From: Draconibacterium orientale
GTDB lineage: Bacteria > Bacteroidota > Bacteroidia > Bacteroidales > UBA1556
Direction: 5' to 3'
Assembly (NCBI GenBank): GCA_022736595.1
Contig: DZDC01000002.1
Location: forward strand, 13,620 to 47,818
Length of the DNA stretch: 34,199 bases
Below are positions 7,063 through 18,490 of the stretch, piece after piece; position 1 is the first letter of the stretch; each line of letters starts with the position of its first letter. A program made the position numbers and the translations under genes. The notes beneath the pieces are model-generated. The model had not been told where the DNA came from and made no database searches. It saw only the letters and a program-made list of their open reading frames with translations.

Positions 7063-9144
7063 ATGTCAAATAGCTTACTACATACAAGAAACATTGGTAT
7101 TATGGCGCACATCGATGCTGGTAAAACTACCACCACCGAGCGTATTCTGTACTATACTGGCAAAAGCCATAAAATTGGTGAAGTGCATGACGGTGCTGCT
7201 ACTATGGACTGGATGGTTCAGGAGCAAGAACGTGGTATCACCATTACTTCTGCTGCTACTACTGTATTTTGGAAACATAACAACATTGAAAATAAAATTA
7301 ACATCATTGATACTCCCGGACACGTTGACTTCACCGTTGAAGTAGAACGTTCTCTTCGTATCCTTGATGGTGCTGTAGCACTTTTTTGTGCCGTTGGTGG
7401 GGTGGAACCTCAATCCGAAACCGTATGGCGTCAAGCTACAAAATATAAAGTTCCTCGTTTGAGCTTCATTAATAAAATGGACCGTTCTGGAGCCGATTTT
7501 TATTCTGTAGTAAATCAAATTAAAGAACGTCTAAAAGCCAATCCTGTTCCACTTCAAATTCCAATTGGAAGTGAAGAGCATTTTAAAGGGGTTGTGGATC
7601 TCATTCGTAATAAAGCTTTCGTTTGGGATGAAACAGATCAAGGAGTAAATGTATCCGAAATTCCTATTCCTGCTGATTTAATCGAAACCGCTGAAAAGTA
7701 CCGTATGGCTCTCATTGAAGGTGTGGCTGAAGAAAGCGATCACCTTCTTGAAAAGTTTATGGATGATCCCAATTCAATTACTGAAGAGGAAATGCTTTAC
7801 CATATTCGTAAAGCTACTGTCGAAATGCGGATAACTCCAGTAATGTGTGGTTCTGCATTTAAAAATAAAGGGGTTCAAATGCTACTTAATGCCGTTATCG
7901 ACTTCTTACCAAGTCCGCTCGACATTGAAGCTGTAGAAGGAGTTAATCCTGATACAGGTGAAACTGAACTTCGTCATGTGAAATCTGATGCTCCATTTGC
8001 AGCTTTAGCTTTCAAAATCGCAACCGATCCTTTCGTAGGACGTATTGCATTCTTCCGAGTTTACTCAGGTAGTCTCGACGCTGGAAGTTATGTACTTAAT
8101 ACCGGTACAGGTAAAAAAGAACGTATCAGCCGAATCATGCAAATGCATGCCAATAAGCAAAATCCATTGGACCGTATCGAAGCAGGAGACATTGGAGCTG
8201 CTGTGGGTTTTAAAACCATTCGTACTGGTGATACTCTTTGTGTTGAGGATTTCCCAATAGTTCTTGAATCAATGGATTTCCCAAATCCTGTAATCAGTAT
8301 TGCCATTGAGCCTAAAACTCAAAAGGATTCTGATAAATTAGGTAACTCCCTAGCAAAACTAGCTGAAGAAGATCCTACTTTCAAAGTTCATACTGATGAA
8401 GATAGTGGACAAACCATTATCAGCGGTATGGGAGAATTGCACTTAGAAATTTTGATAGACCGTCTTCAACGCGAGTTCAAAGTAGAGTGTAACCAAGGAC
8501 AACCTCAGGTAGCTTATAAAGAAGCATTATTGTCAAGCACCGAACACAGAGAAGTTTACAAGAAACAATCGGGGGGTCGTGGTAAATATGCCGATATCCA
8601 GTTTGAAATTGGACCTGCTGATAGTGGAGTTGAAGGCCTTCAGTTTATCGATGAAATCAAGGGTGGTGTTATTCCAAAAGAATTTGTCCCCAGCATCGAG
8701 AAAGGTTTCAAAGAAGCAATGAAAAATGGTACCCTAGCTGGTTTCGAGTTAGATAACCTTAAAGTACGCTTGTTTTATGGCGGATATCATGCAGTGGATT
8801 CAGACCAATTGTCATTTGAATTGGCAGCAAAAGTAGGTTTCAAAGACGCATGTCGTAAACTTAACCGTTGTCTGCTTGAGCCTGTCATGAAGGTAGAAGC
8901 AGTTACCCCAGACGATTATATGGGAGATATCATCGGAGACTTAAACAAACGCCGTGGAATGGTTGAAGGAGTTACAGCTAAAGATGGTATTCAAACTATC
9001 AAAGCCATGGTTCCGCTAAGCAATATGTTTGGTTATGTTACCAGCTTACGCACCATCAGTTCTGGACGTGCTACATCAACCATGGAATTCCACCATTACG
9101 CACAAGTTCCACAAAACATTGCAGACGAAATTATAAAGAAATAA
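7063..9144 (+). CDS. fusA: Elongation factor G
   Basis: 693 aa; '[19 protein letters not shown]', 'DTPGHVDF', 'NKMD'. Confidence 0.98.
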   Translation: MSNSLLHTRNIGIMAHIDAGKTTTTERILYYTGKSHKIGEVHDGAATMDWMVQEQERGITITSAATTVFWKHNNIENKINIIDTPGHVDFTVEVERSLRILDGAVALFCAVGGVEPQSETVWRQATKYKVPRLSFINKMDRSGADFYSVVNQIKERLKANPVPLQIPIGSEEHFKGVVDLIRNKAFVWDETDQGVNVSEIPIPADLIETAEKYRMALIEGVAEESDHLLEKFMDDPNSITEEEMLYHIRKATVEMRITPVMCGSAFKNKGVQMLLNAVIDFLPSPLDIEAVEGVNPDTGETELRHVKSDAPFAALAFKIATDPFVGRIAFFRVYSGSLDAGSYVLNTGTGKKERISRIMQMHANKQNPLDRIEAGDIGAAVGFKTIRTGDTLCVEDFPIVLESMDFPNPVISIAIEPKTQKDSDKLGNSLAKLAEEDPTFKVHTDEDSGQTIISGMGELHLEILIDRLQREFKVECNQGQPQVAYKEALLSSTEHREVYKKQSGGRGKYADIQFEIGPADSGVEGLQFIDEIKGGVIPKEFVPSIEKGFKEAMKNGTLAGFELDNLKVRLFYGGYHAVDSDQLSFELAAKVGFKDACRKLNRCLLEPVMKVEAVTPDDYMGDIIGDLNKRRGMVEGVTAKDGIQTIKAMVPLSNMFGYVTSLRTISSGRATSTMEFHHYAQVPQNIADEIIKK

Positions 9145-9162
9145 ATGCATATTTAAACGCAT

Positions 9163-9468
9163 ATGAGTCAGAAAATTAGAATTAAATTAAAATCATTCGA
9201 TTACAATCTGGTGGATAAATCCGCAGAGAAAATCGTTAAGACTGTAAAATCAACAGGTGCAGTGGTAAACGGACCTATTCCGCTTCCAACCGACAAAAAG
9301 ATCTATACAGTATTGCGTTCAACATTCGTAAACAAGAAAGCACGCGAGCAATTTGAGCACTCTACTTACAAACGTCTTTTAGATATTTACAGCACCACTT
9401 CAAAAACCATTGACGCTCTAATGAAATTAGAATTGCCTAGTGGTGTAGAAGTAGAAATTAAAGTGTAA
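9163..9468 (+). CDS. rpsJ: 30S ribosomal protein S10
   Basis: 101 aa '[22 protein letters not shown]...GPIPLPT'. Confidence 0.98.
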   Translation: MSQKIRIKLKSFDYNLVDKSAEKIVKTVKSTGAVVNGPIPLPTDKKIYTVLRSTFVNKKAREQFEHSTYKRLLDIYSTTSKTIDALMKLELPSGVEVEIKV

Positions 9469-9490
9469 CTGAAAATTAAGTCAATTAGAA

Positions 9491-10114
9491 ATGTCAGGAA
9501 TAATAGGAAAAAAAATCGGCATGACTAGCCTTTTCGATGCCTCTGGTAAAAATATACCATGCACAGTAATCGAAGCTGGTCCTTGTGTAGTAACACAAGT
9601 TAGAACCATGGAAATAGATGGTTATGAGGCTATTCAACTTGCTTTTGACGAAGCAAAAGAAAAGCACACCACCAAAGCCATGATGGGTCATTTCAAAAAA
9701 GCAAATACTACTCCTAAACGTGCTTTAGCCGAGTTTACTCGTTTTGAAGTGCGCAGAGCCTTCGGTGATGTAGTTACCGTGGATGTATTTAGCGAAGGAG
9801 AATATGTTGACGTATCAGGAAATACCAAAGGAAAAGGATTCCAAGGTGTGGTAAAACGTCACGGTTTTAGTGGTGTAGGTGGAGCAACCCATGGTCAGCA
9901 CAATCGTTTGCGTGCCCCTGGTTCATTGGGAGCAAGCTCATGGCCTTCACGCGTATTCAAAGGAATGCGTATGGCTGGTCGTACCGGTGGCAACTCCGTG
10001 AAAATGATCAACCTTGAAGTGTTAAAAGTTGTACCAGAAAAGAATCTACTTATTGTTAAGGGATCAATTCCAGGTGCTATTAATTCATACGTAAAAGTAG
10101 AGAGATGGAGCTAG
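9491..10114 (+). CDS. rplC: 50S ribosomal protein L3
   Basis: 207 aa '[10 protein letters not shown]...[13 protein letters not shown]'; overlaps rplD by 10 bp. Confidence 0.98.
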   Translation: MSGIIGKKIGMTSLFDASGKNIPCTVIEAGPCVVTQVRTMEIDGYEAIQLAFDEAKEKHTTKAMMGHFKKANTTPKRALAEFTRFEVRRAFGDVVTVDVFSEGEYVDVSGNTKGKGFQGVVKRHGFSGVGGATHGQHNRLRAPGSLGASSWPSRVFKGMRMAGRTGGNSVKMINLEVLKVVPEKNLLIVKGSIPGAINSYVKVERWS

Positions 10115-10734
10115 TAGTATATAAAACCACAGGAGAAGAATCGGGTCGCAAAGTTGTTCTTAACGAACAAATTTTTGGAATCGAGCCCAATGATCACGCT
10201 ATTTACCTCGATGTAAAATTGCTTCAAGCCAATAAACGTCAAGGAACTCATAGTGCTAAGGAACGTAATGCAGTTTCAGGAAGTACCCGTAAGCTGAAAA
10301 GACAAAAGGGAACTGGTGGAGCTCGTTCTGGTGATATTAAGAGTCCATTATTGCGAGGTGGAGGAAGAGTATTTGGACCACGTCCGCGCAACTACTCTTT
10401 TAAGTTAAATAAGAAAGTTCGCAAGATTGCCCGTCTGTCGGCACTTACTTACAAAGCCAAAGAAAATGGCATTTTGATAGTAGAAGACTTCAACATGGCA
10501 ACTCCTAAAACCAAACTGTTTAATCAAATTCTTACCAACCTTAAGGTTAATGAAATCAGAACTTTATTGGTATTACCTATAGTAGATCAAAATATGTATC
10601 TAAGCTCACGCAACTTGTTCAGAAGTAGCATTGCCACAGCAAAGGATATCAATACTTACGATTTGCTTCACGCCAATAAATTGATCATCACCGAAAGTGG
10701 AATCAAAGAAATTGAAAAATTATTCAACGAATAG
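10105..10734 (+). CDS. rplD: 50S ribosomal protein L4
   Basis: 209 aa '[11 protein letters not shown]...[27 protein letters not shown]'. Confidence 0.98.
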   Translation: MELVVYKTTGEESGRKVVLNEQIFGIEPNDHAIYLDVKLLQANKRQGTHSAKERNAVSGSTRKLKRQKGTGGARSGDIKSPLLRGGGRVFGPRPRNYSFKLNKKVRKIARLSALTYKAKENGILIVEDFNMATPKTKLFNQILTNLKVNEIRTLLVLPIVDQNMYLSSRNLFRSSIATAKDINTYDLLHANKLIITESGIKEIEKLFNE

Positions 10735-10768
10735 ATCGATTTAGTTTAATTCATAAACATTAGTAAAG

Positions 10769-11059
10769 ATGAATATTTTAGAAAGGCCCATCATTTCAGA
10801 AAAGATGAACCAGTTAAGCGAGAAGTTTCAGCGCTATGGATTCATTGTAAATAAGAAGGCCAACAAGATTCAGATTAGAAAGGCAGTTGAAGAACTTTAC
10901 AATGTTGAAGTTGTGGCTGTAAACACCATGAATTATAGTGGTAAAAGTAAGACCCGTGGTACTAAATCGGGTTTTATTTCCGGTAGCACCGGTGCTTTCA
11001 AAAAAGCAGTTATCACCTTAGCAGATGGTCAAAGTATTGATTTTTATAGTAATATCTAG
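10769..11059 (+). CDS. rplW: 50S ribosomal protein L23
   Basis: 96 aa 'RPIISEKM...YGFIVNKKANKIQIRKAVEELY'. Confidence 0.96.
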   Translation: MNILERPIISEKMNQLSEKFQRYGFIVNKKANKIQIRKAVEELYNVEVVAVNTMNYSGKSKTRGTKSGFISGSTGAFKKAVITLADGQSIDFYSNI

Positions 11060-11071
11060 TAGAAGATAGAG

Positions 11072-11896
11072 ATGGCTTTAAAGAAATTCAAACCAACAAC
11101 CTCCAGTCAACGCTTCAAAATTGTAAGCGCATTTGACGACATCACAACCGCAACACCTGAAAAGAGTTTGTTGGCTCCAGTCAAAAATTCAGGTGGTCGC
11201 GACAATAAAGGTAAAATGACCATGCGCTACATTGGTGGCGGTCATAAAAAGCAATACCGTATCATCGACTTTAAACGTGAGAAGGACGGAGTTCCTGCAA
11301 CCGTTAAAAGTATTGAGTACGATCCAAATCGTACCGCACGTATCGCATTGCTATTTTATGCAGATGGTGAAAAACGTTATATTGTAGCACCCAAAGGCTT
11401 GCAAGTTGGCAAAACCTTAATGTCAGGTCCAGGAAGCGCACCAGAAGTTGGTAATACACTTTTGCTGAGCGAGATTCCATTCGGTACCATCATTCACAAC
11501 ATTGAGTTGCGTCCCGGTCAAGGAGCTAAAATGGCTCGTAGCGCTGGAAGTTACGCACAATTGATGTCGCGAGACGGAAAGTTTGCCATCATCAAATTGC
11601 CTTCAGGCGAAACCCGAATGATACTTCAAAGCTGCCGCGCAACCGTAGGTATGGTGAGTAACCCTGACCATAACTTGGAAGTGAGTGGAAAAGCAGGTCG
11701 TACTCGTTGGATGGGTCGTCGTCCTCGTGTAAATGCTGTACGTATGAATCCTGTCGATCACCCCATGGGTGGAGGAGAAGGACGTTCTACGGGAGGTCAC
11801 CCAAGATCACGTAAAGGCACTCCAGCTAAAGGTTATCGTACCCGTAGCAAGAAAAACCTTTCGGATAAGTATATAGTTGAAAGAAAGAAGAAGTAA
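11072..11896 (+). CDS. rplB: 50S ribosomal protein L2
   Basis: 274 aa '[22 protein letters not shown]...[17 protein letters not shown]'. Confidence 0.98.
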   Translation: MALKKFKPTTSSQRFKIVSAFDDITTATPEKSLLAPVKNSGGRDNKGKMTMRYIGGGHKKQYRIIDFKREKDGVPATVKSIEYDPNRTARIALLFYADGEKRYIVAPKGLQVGKTLMSGPGSAPEVGNTLLLSEIPFGTIIHNIELRPGQGAKMARSAGSYAQLMSRDGKFAIIKLPSGETRMILQSCRATVGMVSNPDHNLEVSGKAGRTRWMGRRPRVNAVRMNPVDHPMGGGEGRSTGGHPRSRKGTPAKGYRTRSKKNLSDKYIVERKKK

Positions 11897-11913
11897 TTTA
11901 ATAGCCTAAGAAT

Positions 11914-12192
11914 ATGAGTCGTTCGCTTAAAAAAGGTCCATTTATACACTACAAACTAGACCGTAAGGTATTGGCCGCTCAAGAGTCAGGAAAAAAATCC
12001 ACCATCAAAACATGGTCGAGAGCATCAATGATCTCTCCCGATTTTGTTGGATTAACATTAGCAGTTCATAATGGAAATAAATTTATTCCAGTGTATGTAA
12101 CTGAAAATATGGTAGGTCACAAGTTAGGTGAGTTTTCGCCCACCCGTACATTCCGTGGCCATGCTGGTAGTAAAAATAAAGGCAAGAAATAA
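11914..12192 (+). CDS. rpsS: 30S ribosomal protein S19
   Basis: 92 aa '[11 protein letters not shown]...[17 protein letters not shown]'. Confidence 0.98.
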   Translation: MSRSLKKGPFIHYKLDRKVLAAQESGKKSTIKTWSRASMISPDFVGLTLAVHNGNKFIPVYVTENMVGHKLGEFSPTRTFRGHAGSKNKGKK

Positions 12193-12203
12193 ATTCTAAA
12201 GTC

Positions 12204-12626
12204 ATGGGAGTTAGAAAACGTAAAAGCGCTGAAGTACGCAAAGAGAATAACAAAAGCACCTATTTTGCTAGGTTAAATGATGTTCCAACTTCACCACGCA
12301 AGATGAGACTTGTGGCCGACTTAGTTCGTAACGTAAATGTTGAACAAGCGTTGGCTATTCTGAAACATTCACCAAAAGAAGCTTCAGATCGCTTATATAA
12401 ATTATTGTTAAGTGCTATAAGTAATTGGCAAGCCAAAAACCAAGGTGCCCGAATGGAAGAAGCTCACTTATTTGTAAGTGAAGTATTCGTAGATAGCGGT
12501 CGTCAGCTGAAACGTATCCGTACTGCCCCACAAGGTCGTGCCAATCGTATCCGCAAGCGCTCTAACCACATTACCTTGTTTCTTAACAGTAGAGTAGAGC
12601 TTAACACCGAAATTACAAACAATTAA
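12204..12626 (+). CDS. rplV: 50S ribosomal protein L22
   Basis: 140 aa; position and '[13 protein letters not shown]...[21 protein letters not shown]'. Confidence 0.97.
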   Translation: MGVRKRKSAEVRKENNKSTYFARLNDVPTSPRKMRLVADLVRNVNVEQALAILKHSPKEASDRLYKLLLSAISNWQAKNQGARMEEAHLFVSEVFVDSGRQLKRIRTAPQGRANRIRKRSNHITLFLNSRVELNTEITNN

Positions 12627-12636
12627 TTAGTCGAAA

Positions 12637-13368
12637 ATGGGTCAAAAAGCAAATCCAATAGGTTTACGATTAGGAATCACTCGTGGTTGGGATTCTAACT
12701 GGTTTGGTGGAAAAAGTTTCGAAACAAAAATCGTAGAAGACGATAAAATTCGTAAGTATTTGAAAGCACGTCTAGCAAAAGCTAGCGTTTCAAAAATAAA
12801 TATCGAAAGAACTCTTAAGTTAATCACTGTTACCATCAATACCGCCCGTCCTGGAATCATTATTGGTAAACAAGGTACCGAAGTAGATAAACTCAAAGAA
12901 GAGCTTAAAAAAATTACTGGTAAAGAAATACAAATCAATATCCTTGAGATAAAGAGACCGGAACTCGATGCTTACTTGGTAGGCCAATCCGTGGCTCAAC
13001 AAATTGAAGGTCGTGTTTCATACCGTAGAGCAATTAAAATGGCTATAGCAAGCAGTATGCGAATTGGCGCCGAAGGTATCAAAGTTATGATATCAGGTCG
13101 AATTGGTGGCGCTGAAATGGCTCGTAGTGAAATGTACAAAGAAGGTCGTATTCCGTTACATACCCTTCGCGCCGATATCGATTATGCATTGGTTGAAGCA
13201 CATACCACTTACGGATTGCTTGGAGTTAAAGTGTGGATTTTTAAAGGTGAAGTTTATGGCAAACGCGACTTTAGCGTTTACGAGTCAGCAGCCGTTAATG
13301 CTAATGATGCCAACCGTAAAAACACCAATCAACGCAATAAGAAGAATCCACGCAAAAGAACTCGATAA
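12637..13368 (+). CDS. rpsC: 30S ribosomal protein S3
   Basis: 243 aa '[14 protein letters not shown]...[14 protein letters not shown]'. Confidence 0.98.
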   Translation: MGQKANPIGLRLGITRGWDSNWFGGKSFETKIVEDDKIRKYLKARLAKASVSKINIERTLKLITVTINTARPGIIIGKQGTEVDKLKEELKKITGKEIQINILEIKRPELDAYLVGQSVAQQIEGRVSYRRAIKMAIASSMRIGAEGIKVMISGRIGGAEMARSEMYKEGRIPLHTLRADIDYALVEAHTTYGLLGVKVWIFKGEVYGKRDFSVYESAAVNANDANRKNTNQRNKKNPRKRTR

Positions 13369-13402
13369 CCCAATATTAACGAACCTCTAAAATTTTGTAA
13401 TA

Positions 13403-13822
13403 ATGTTACAGCCAAAGAGAACAAAGTTCAGAAAACAAATGAAGGGAAGAATGAAAGGAAACGTGTCTCGCGGGGCAATGTTATCTTTCGGTTCTTTTGG
13501 AATAAAATCCCTTGAAGAAACCTGGATTACCGGACGTCAAATTGAAGCTGCTCGTCAAGCAGTTACCCGTTACATGAAACGTGAAGGGCAAATTTGGATT
13601 CGCCTATTCCCCGACAAACCTATCACCAAAAAGCCTGCAGAGGTACGTATGGGTAAAGGAAAAGGTGCACCTGAAGGATTTGTTGCCCGATGCAAACCTG
13701 GTAAAATCTTATTTGAAGCCGAAGGAGTATCCTTGGAAGTGGCTAAAGAAGCAATGCGCTTAGCAGCCCAAAAACTTCCAGTGAAGACTAAATTTATCGT
13801 ACGAAACGATTACTCTGAATAG
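13403..13822 (+). CDS. rplP: 50S ribosomal protein L16
   Basis: 139 aa '[19 protein letters not shown]...'. Confidence 0.98.
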   Translation: MLQPKRTKFRKQMKGRMKGNVSRGAMLSFGSFGIKSLEETWITGRQIEAARQAVTRYMKREGQIWIRLFPDKPITKKPAEVRMGKGKGAPEGFVARCKPGKILFEAEGVSLEVAKEAMRLAAQKLPVKTKFIVRNDYSE

Positions 13823-13855
13823 TCGGGTTAACCTTTAAAATCTAAGAATCAAACC

Positions 13856-14059
13856 ATGAAAAAAGAAGTAATTAAAGATTTATCCACCGACGATCTTAAA
13901 GATCGTTTAAGTGAAGAGCAGTTGTTTTTGACCAAAACCAAATTGCATCATGCAGTTAGTCAAATCGAAAACCCTCAAGTCATCAAAAATACCCGCAAAA
14001 GTATTGCTCGTATTAATACTGAATTGAGAAAACGTGAATTAGAAGCTGCTAGTAAATAA
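13856..14059 (+). CDS. rpmC: 50S ribosomal protein L29
   Basis: 67 aa; canonical position between rplP and rpsQ; '[24 protein letters not shown]'. Confidence 0.95.
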   Translation: MKKEVIKDLSTDDLKDRLSEEQLFLTKTKLHHAVSQIENPQVIKNTRKSIARINTELRKRELEAASK

Positions 14060-14076
14060 TGTTAATCCGAACCAAG

Positions 14077-14337
14077 ATGGAAGAAAGCAGAAACTTAAGA
14101 AAAGAACGTATAGGTGTTGTAGTTAGCAACAAGATGGATAAAACCATCTCCGTTAACATAGAACGTAAAGTTAAACATCCTATGTACGGAAAATTCGTAA
14201 AGAGATCCAAAAAATATTTGGCTCATGACGAACTAAACACTTGCGGCATTGGTGATACCGTGCGTATCATGGAAACTCGTCCGCTTAGTAAAAACAAATG
14301 TTGGAGATTAGTCGAAATCATTGAAAGAGCTAAATAA
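14077..14337 (+). CDS. rpsQ: 30S ribosomal protein S17 (start reassigned to ATG 14077; the track's 14059 start adds MLIRTK)
   Basis: '[26 protein letters not shown]' matches the usual Bacteroidetes S17 N-terminus; the 14059 ATG overlaps the rpmC stop. Confidence 0.9.
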   Translation: MEESRNLRKERIGVVVSNKMDKTISVNIERKVKHPMYGKFVKRSKKYLAHDELNTCGIGDTVRIMETRPLSKNKCWRLVEIIERAK

Positions 14338-14339
14338 TT

Positions 14340-14708
14340 ATGTTACAACAAGAATCAAGAGCAATAGTAGCCGATAATAGCGGCGCCAGAGAAGTACTCG
14401 TTATTCGAGTGCTTGGAGGAACAAAACGTCGTTACGCTCGCATAGGCGACAAAGTAGTAGTGACCATAAAAAATGCTATCCCCAGTGGTAACGTTAAAAA
14501 AGGTACAGTAGCAAAAGCAGTGGTTGTTCGCTCCAAAAAAGAAATCCGCCGCAACGATGGATCCTACATCCGTTTCGATGATAACGCTGTAGTATTGTTA
14601 AATGGAGCAGGTGAAATGATGGGTACCCGCATTTTTGGTCCCGTTGCCCGTGAACTTCGTGAAAAGAAGTTTATGAAAATAGTTTCATTAGCACCCGAAG
14701 TATTGTAG
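14340..14708 (+). CDS. rplN: 50S ribosomal protein L14
   Basis: 122 aa '[27 protein letters not shown]'. Confidence 0.98.
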   Translation: MLQQESRAIVADNSGAREVLVIRVLGGTKRRYARIGDKVVVTIKNAIPSGNVKKGTVAKAVVVRSKKEIRRNDGSYIRFDDNAVVLLNGAGEMMGTRIFGPVARELREKKFMKIVSLAPEVL

Positions 14709-14734
14709 GTATAACTCGCAAGAATTGAAGTAAA

Positions 14735-15052
14735 ATGAATGCAAAATTAAAACTCAAAAAAAACGATATCGTAAAAGTTATCGCTGGTCAAGACAAAGGC
14801 AAAGATGGTAAGATCCTCGAGATCATTACTGAGAAAAACAAAGCCTTAGTCGAAGGTGTTAACATGGTATCCAAGCATACTAAGCCTAGTGCTAAGCACC
14901 CTCAAGGCGGTATCATTCAGAAAGAAGCCCCCATCCACATCTCAAATCTTATGTTTGTTGATGCTAAAGGTAAAGCTACACGCGTAGGCCGTAAAGAGGT
15001 TGATGGAAAAATTGTTCGTTACTCTAAAAAATCAGAGGAGGTAATTAAATAA
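14735..15052 (+). CDS. rplX: 50S ribosomal protein L24
   Basis: 105 aa KOW '[21 protein letters not shown]'. Confidence 0.97.
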   Translation: MNAKLKLKKNDIVKVIAGQDKGKDGKILEIITEKNKALVEGVNMVSKHTKPSAKHPQGGIIQKEAPIHISNLMFVDAKGKATRVGRKEVDGKIVRYSKKSEEVIK

Positions 15053-15606
15053 TGAATTATACACCAAGTCTTAAAGTAAAATATTCCGACGAAATTGTTC
15101 CAGCTTTAATGCAACAATTTAATTATAAGTCGATAATGGAAGTTCCTCGCTTAATGAAGATTTCTATTAACCAAGGCGTAGGTAATGCCATTAGCGATAA
15201 AAAAATGCTTGACCTCACCGTTGAAGAACTTTCTAATATCGCTGGTCAAAGAGCCGTTAAAACATTGTCAAAAAAGGACATCTCAAACTTCAAACTTCGT
15301 AAAGGTGTGGGCATTGGTGCTCGTGTAACCCTTCGTCGCGAAAGAATGTACGAATTCCTTGAAAGACTCGTAAATGTTTCTTTGCCCCGCGTACGTGACT
15401 TTAGAGGTATCAATAATAAAGGTTTCGACGGTAAAGGAAATTACAACCTCGGTATCAAAGAACAATTGATCTTCCCCGAAATTGTAATGGATAAAGTAAC
15501 TCGTATCCAAGGTATGAACATCACCTTCGTAACCACTGCTAAAACAGACGCCGAAGCATACGCATTGTTGAAAGAATTTGGATTACCATTTAAAACTGAT
15601 AAATAA
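15052..15606 (+). CDS. rplE: 50S ribosomal protein L5
   Basis: 184 aa; TAATG overlap with rplX; '[14 protein letters not shown]...[25 protein letters not shown]'. Confidence 0.98.
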   Translation: MNYTPSLKVKYSDEIVPALMQQFNYKSIMEVPRLMKISINQGVGNAISDKKMLDLTVEELSNIAGQRAVKTLSKKDISNFKLRKGVGIGARVTLRRERMYEFLERLVNVSLPRVRDFRGINNKGFDGKGNYNLGIKEQLIFPEIVMDKVTRIQGMNITFVTTAKTDAEAYALLKEFGLPFKTDK

Positions 15607-15875
15607 TGGCTAAAGAATCAATGAAAGCGCGCGAGCGCAAAAGAGAAAAAATGGTAGCTAAATATGCCAAGAAAAGAGCTGCCCTTAAAGAGGCTAACGA
15701 TGTGGAAGGTTTACAAAAACTTCCAAAAAATGCTAGCCCAGTGCGTTTGCATAACCGTTGCCAACTTTCAGGTCGTCCAAGAGGGTATATGCGCCAATTT
15801 GGAATCAGCCGTATCAACTTCCGCGAAATGGCGCTCGCAGGCCTTATCCCTGGAGTTAAGAAAGCAAGCTGGTAA
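15606..15875 (+). CDS. rpsN: 30S ribosomal protein S14 (zinc-independent, long form)
   Basis: 89 aa '[17 protein letters not shown]...[21 protein letters not shown]'; CxxC motifs absent. Confidence 0.98.
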   Translation: MAKESMKARERKREKMVAKYAKKRAALKEANDVEGLQKLPKNASPVRLHNRCQLSGRPRGYMRQFGISRINFREMALAGLIPGVKKASW

Positions 15876-15907
15876 ATATTAAATATTAATTTTTAAAATA
15901 CAATAAG

Positions 15908-16306
15908 ATGGTAACCGATCAAATAGCAGATTATTTGACTAGAATTAGAAATGCAGTAGCTGCAAAACATAAAGTAGTCGAAGTGCCTTCTTCAAACATG
16001 AAAAAAGAAATAACCAAAATTCTCTACAATAAAGGTTATATTCTTAGTTACAAGTTTGTTGATGAGGGCGTTAGTAAAACAATCAAAATTGCACTTAAGT
16101 ATCATCCCGAAACTAAAGCCTCAGCAATTCAATCCTTGGAACGTATTAGTAAACCTGGTTTACGTAAATATGCCAATTCAAAAAGCATTCCTAGAGTAAT
16201 CAATGGTCTAGGTATCGCAATTCTGTCAACTTCAAGCGGTATTATTACCGATAAAGAAGCTCGTCAATTGAATGTAGGTGGGGAAGTTATTTGTTATGTA
16301 AGCTAA
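15908..16306 (+). CDS. rpsH: 30S ribosomal protein S8
   Basis: 132 aa 'DQIADYLTRIRNA...STSSGIITDKEARQLNVGGEVICYV'. Confidence 0.98.
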   Translation: MVTDQIADYLTRIRNAVAAKHKVVEVPSSNMKKEITKILYNKGYILSYKFVDEGVSKTIKIALKYHPETKASAIQSLERISKPGLRKYANSKSIPRVINGLGIAILSTSSGIITDKEARQLNVGGEVICYVS

Positions 16307-16325
16307 TTTTCAAAAAAGATAACGT

Positions 16326-16883
16326 ATGTCAAGAATAGGAAAAATGCCCATCGCTATACCTGCTGGTGTAGAGATCAACATCAACATCAATAGCATTGTT
16401 GTTAAAGGAAAATTAGGAACGCTTACTCAAGCATTTGATCATAATGCAGTTGAAGTTAAAGTTGAAAACAACCAAATATTAGTACAACGGTTTAATGATT
16501 CAAAAGATGCTCGCTCTAAACATGGTCTTTATCGTGCTTTAATCAATAACATGGTTAAAGGTGTTTCCGAAGGATTTAAATCAGTACAGGAATTAGTTGG
16601 GGTAGGTTACCGTGCCGTAACTCAAGAGCAAGTTCTAGATTTGTCTCTTGGTCAATCTCACCACATCTATTTTCAAATTCCTGCTGAAGTGAAGGTTGAA
16701 ACCATTTCTGAAAAAGGTAAAAACCCACTCGTAGTACTTACCACTGCCGATAAGCAATTGTTAGGTCAAATCAGTTCAAAAATCAGATCATTACGCAAAC
16801 CTGAACCATACAAAGGTAAAGGGGTTCGTTACCAAAATGAGGTTGTACGTAGAAAAGCTGGTAAATCAGCTGGTAAAAAATAA
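16326..16883 (+). CDS. rplF: 50S ribosomal protein L6
   Basis: 185 aa 'MSRIGKMPIAIPAGV...EPYKGKGVRYQNEVVRRKAGKS'. Confidence 0.98.
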   Translation: MSRIGKMPIAIPAGVEINININSIVVKGKLGTLTQAFDHNAVEVKVENNQILVQRFNDSKDARSKHGLYRALINNMVKGVSEGFKSVQELVGVGYRAVTQEQVLDLSLGQSHHIYFQIPAEVKVETISEKGKNPLVVLTTADKQLLGQISSKIRSLRKPEPYKGKGVRYQNEVVRRKAGKSAGKK

Positions 16884-16901
16884 TATTATAAATAAAGCAC
16901 G

Positions 16902-17258
16902 ATGAAAGATACAAAATTATTTCACAGATCTCGGATTAGACGCCGTGTTCGCGCCAAAATATCAGGAACTCCTGAACGTCCAAGATTGAGTGTTTTTAGA
17001 AGCAATAAACAAATTTATGCACAGATTATCGACGACGCAGCAGGTCGCACCATTGCAGCTGCTTCTTCAATCGATAAAGAAGTAGCTTCTAAAAAAGTTA
17101 ACAAAATAGAACAAGCCAAGTTAGTAGGTGCACTTTTAGCCGATCGCGCTAAAGAAGCCGAAGTAGAAACTGTGGTCTTCGACCGCGGAGGTTATATCTA
17201 CCACGGACGTGTTAAGTCATTGGCTGATGGAGCTAGAGAAGGTGGTCTTAATTTTTAA
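16902..17258 (+). CDS. rplR: 50S ribosomal protein L18
   Basis: 118 aa '[33 protein letters not shown]'. Confidence 0.98.
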   Translation: MKDTKLFHRSRIRRRVRAKISGTPERPRLSVFRSNKQIYAQIIDDAAGRTIAAASSIDKEVASKKVNKIEQAKLVGALLADRAKEAEVETVVFDRGGYIYHGRVKSLADGAREGGLNF

Positions 17259-17273
17259 AACAACGGAAAAGGT

Positions 17274-17783
17274 ATGAACGATAATAAAATCAAATCAAGC
17301 GAAATTGAATTTAAAGATCGCCTTGTAAGCATCCAAAGAGTTACCAAAGTAACCAAAGGAGGAAGAACATTTAGCTTTTCAGCAATTGTGGTTGTTGGAA
17401 ACGAAAATGGGGTGGTAGGTTACGGACTAGGAAAAGCCAATGAGGTGACTGCAGCTATATCAAAAGGAATTGATGATGCTAAAAAACACTTGATTCAAGT
17501 GCCTCTTAACAAAGGAACCCTGCCTCATGAGCAAACAGGAAAGTATAGCGGAGCTCGCGTTTTTATGAAACCCGCTTCTGCTGGTACTGGAGTAATTGCC
17601 GGTGGTGCAATGCGTGCCGTGCTTGAAAGCGTTGGAATAAAGGATGTGTTAGCTAAATCAAAAGGGTCTTCAAACCCTCACTCTGTGGTAAAAGCAACGA
17701 TTGACGCTCTATCCCAACTCAGAGATCCTCGCACCATCGCTAAAATGCGTGGTATTACTTTAAATAAAGTTTTTAATGGTTAA
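17274..17783 (+). CDS. rpsE: 30S ribosomal protein S5
   Basis: 169 aa '[30 protein letters not shown]'. Confidence 0.98.
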   Translation: MNDNKIKSSEIEFKDRLVSIQRVTKVTKGGRTFSFSAIVVVGNENGVVGYGLGKANEVTAAISKGIDDAKKHLIQVPLNKGTLPHEQTGKYSGARVFMKPASAGTGVIAGGAMRAVLESVGIKDVLAKSKGSSNPHSVVKATIDALSQLRDPRTIAKMRGITLNKVFNG

Positions 17784-17803
17784 TTTCGGAAGCATTAATA
17801 TAG

Positions 17804-17811
17804 TATTTTTG
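17804..17811 (+). promoter_or_regulatory. Candidate internal Bacteroidetes -7 box TATTTTTG (distal spc operon promoter)
   Basis: 'aatatagTATTTTTGcacg' in the rpsE-rpmD gap, 20 bp upstream of the rpmD ATG; no clear -33 TTTG. Confidence 0.35.
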
Positions 17812-17831
17812 CACGTTTAAAATTAAGGAGA

Positions 17832-18011
17832 ATGGAAAAGCTCAGAATTAAACAAATCAAAAGCGGTATAGGCCGCCCAGAGGATCAAAAGCGTACCCTA
17901 AAAGCTTTAGGAATTAGCAAGATGCAACGTCCACGCGAAGTTGTAGTAAGCCCTCAAGTATTGGGTATGATCGAAAAAGTAAAGCATTTGCTTTCAGTAG
18001 AAGAAGTTTAG
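17832..18011 (+). CDS. rpmD: 50S ribosomal protein L30 (missing from ORF track, 59 aa)
   Basis: Direct translation MEKLRIKQIKSGIGRPEDQKRTLKALGISKMQRPREVVVSPQVLGMIEKVKHLLSVEEV*; position between rpsE and rplO. Confidence 0.96.
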   Translation: MEKLRIKQIKSGIGRPEDQKRTLKALGISKMQRPREVVVSPQVLGMIEKVKHLLSVEEV

Positions 18012-18037
18012 TATTTAATATTTTAAGTAATAAAGTA

Positions 18038-18484
18038 ATGGATTTAAGTAATCTTAAACCAGCCTCAGGCTCAGTAAAAAATCGTAAGCGCATTGGTCGC
18101 GGTCAAGGTTCTACTCGTGGTGGTACCTCTACGCGTGGACATAAAGGTCAAAAATCTCGTTCTGGCTATTCTTCAAAAGCTGGATTCGAAGGAGGTCAAA
18201 TGCCTTTGTACCGTCGCTTACCTAAGTTTGGTTTCAAAAACATCAATCGTGTCGAATATCAAGGTATAAACCTAGATGTTATACAAGCACTTTGCGATTC
18301 AAAAGGAATTTCCTTTTTCGATTTTGAAGTGTTTGTTAACAACGGTTTAGCCAGCAAGAATGATTTGGTTAAAATACTAGGACGTGGTGTCCTAAGTTCA
18401 AAAGTTGAAATCCATGCTCACGCATTTACTGCTACTGCCTTATCGGCTATCGAAAAAGTAAATGGTGTTGCAACCAAACTTTAA
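18038..18484 (+). CDS. rplO: 50S ribosomal protein L15
   Basis: 148 aa 'RIGRGQGSTRGGTSTRGHKGQKSRSG...FEGGQMPLYRRLPKFGF'. Confidence 0.98.
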   Translation: MDLSNLKPASGSVKNRKRIGRGQGSTRGGTSTRGHKGQKSRSGYSSKAGFEGGQMPLYRRLPKFGFKNINRVEYQGINLDVIQALCDSKGISFFDFEVFVNNGLASKNDLVKILGRGVLSSKVEIHAHAFTATALSAIEKVNGVATKL

Positions 18485-18490
18485 TATTTT

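Noticed and set aside
7078-7518. 146-aa minus-strand ORF inside fusA
   Set aside because: Entirely antisense to EF-G codons with no recognisable domain; a by-product of fusA codon usage.
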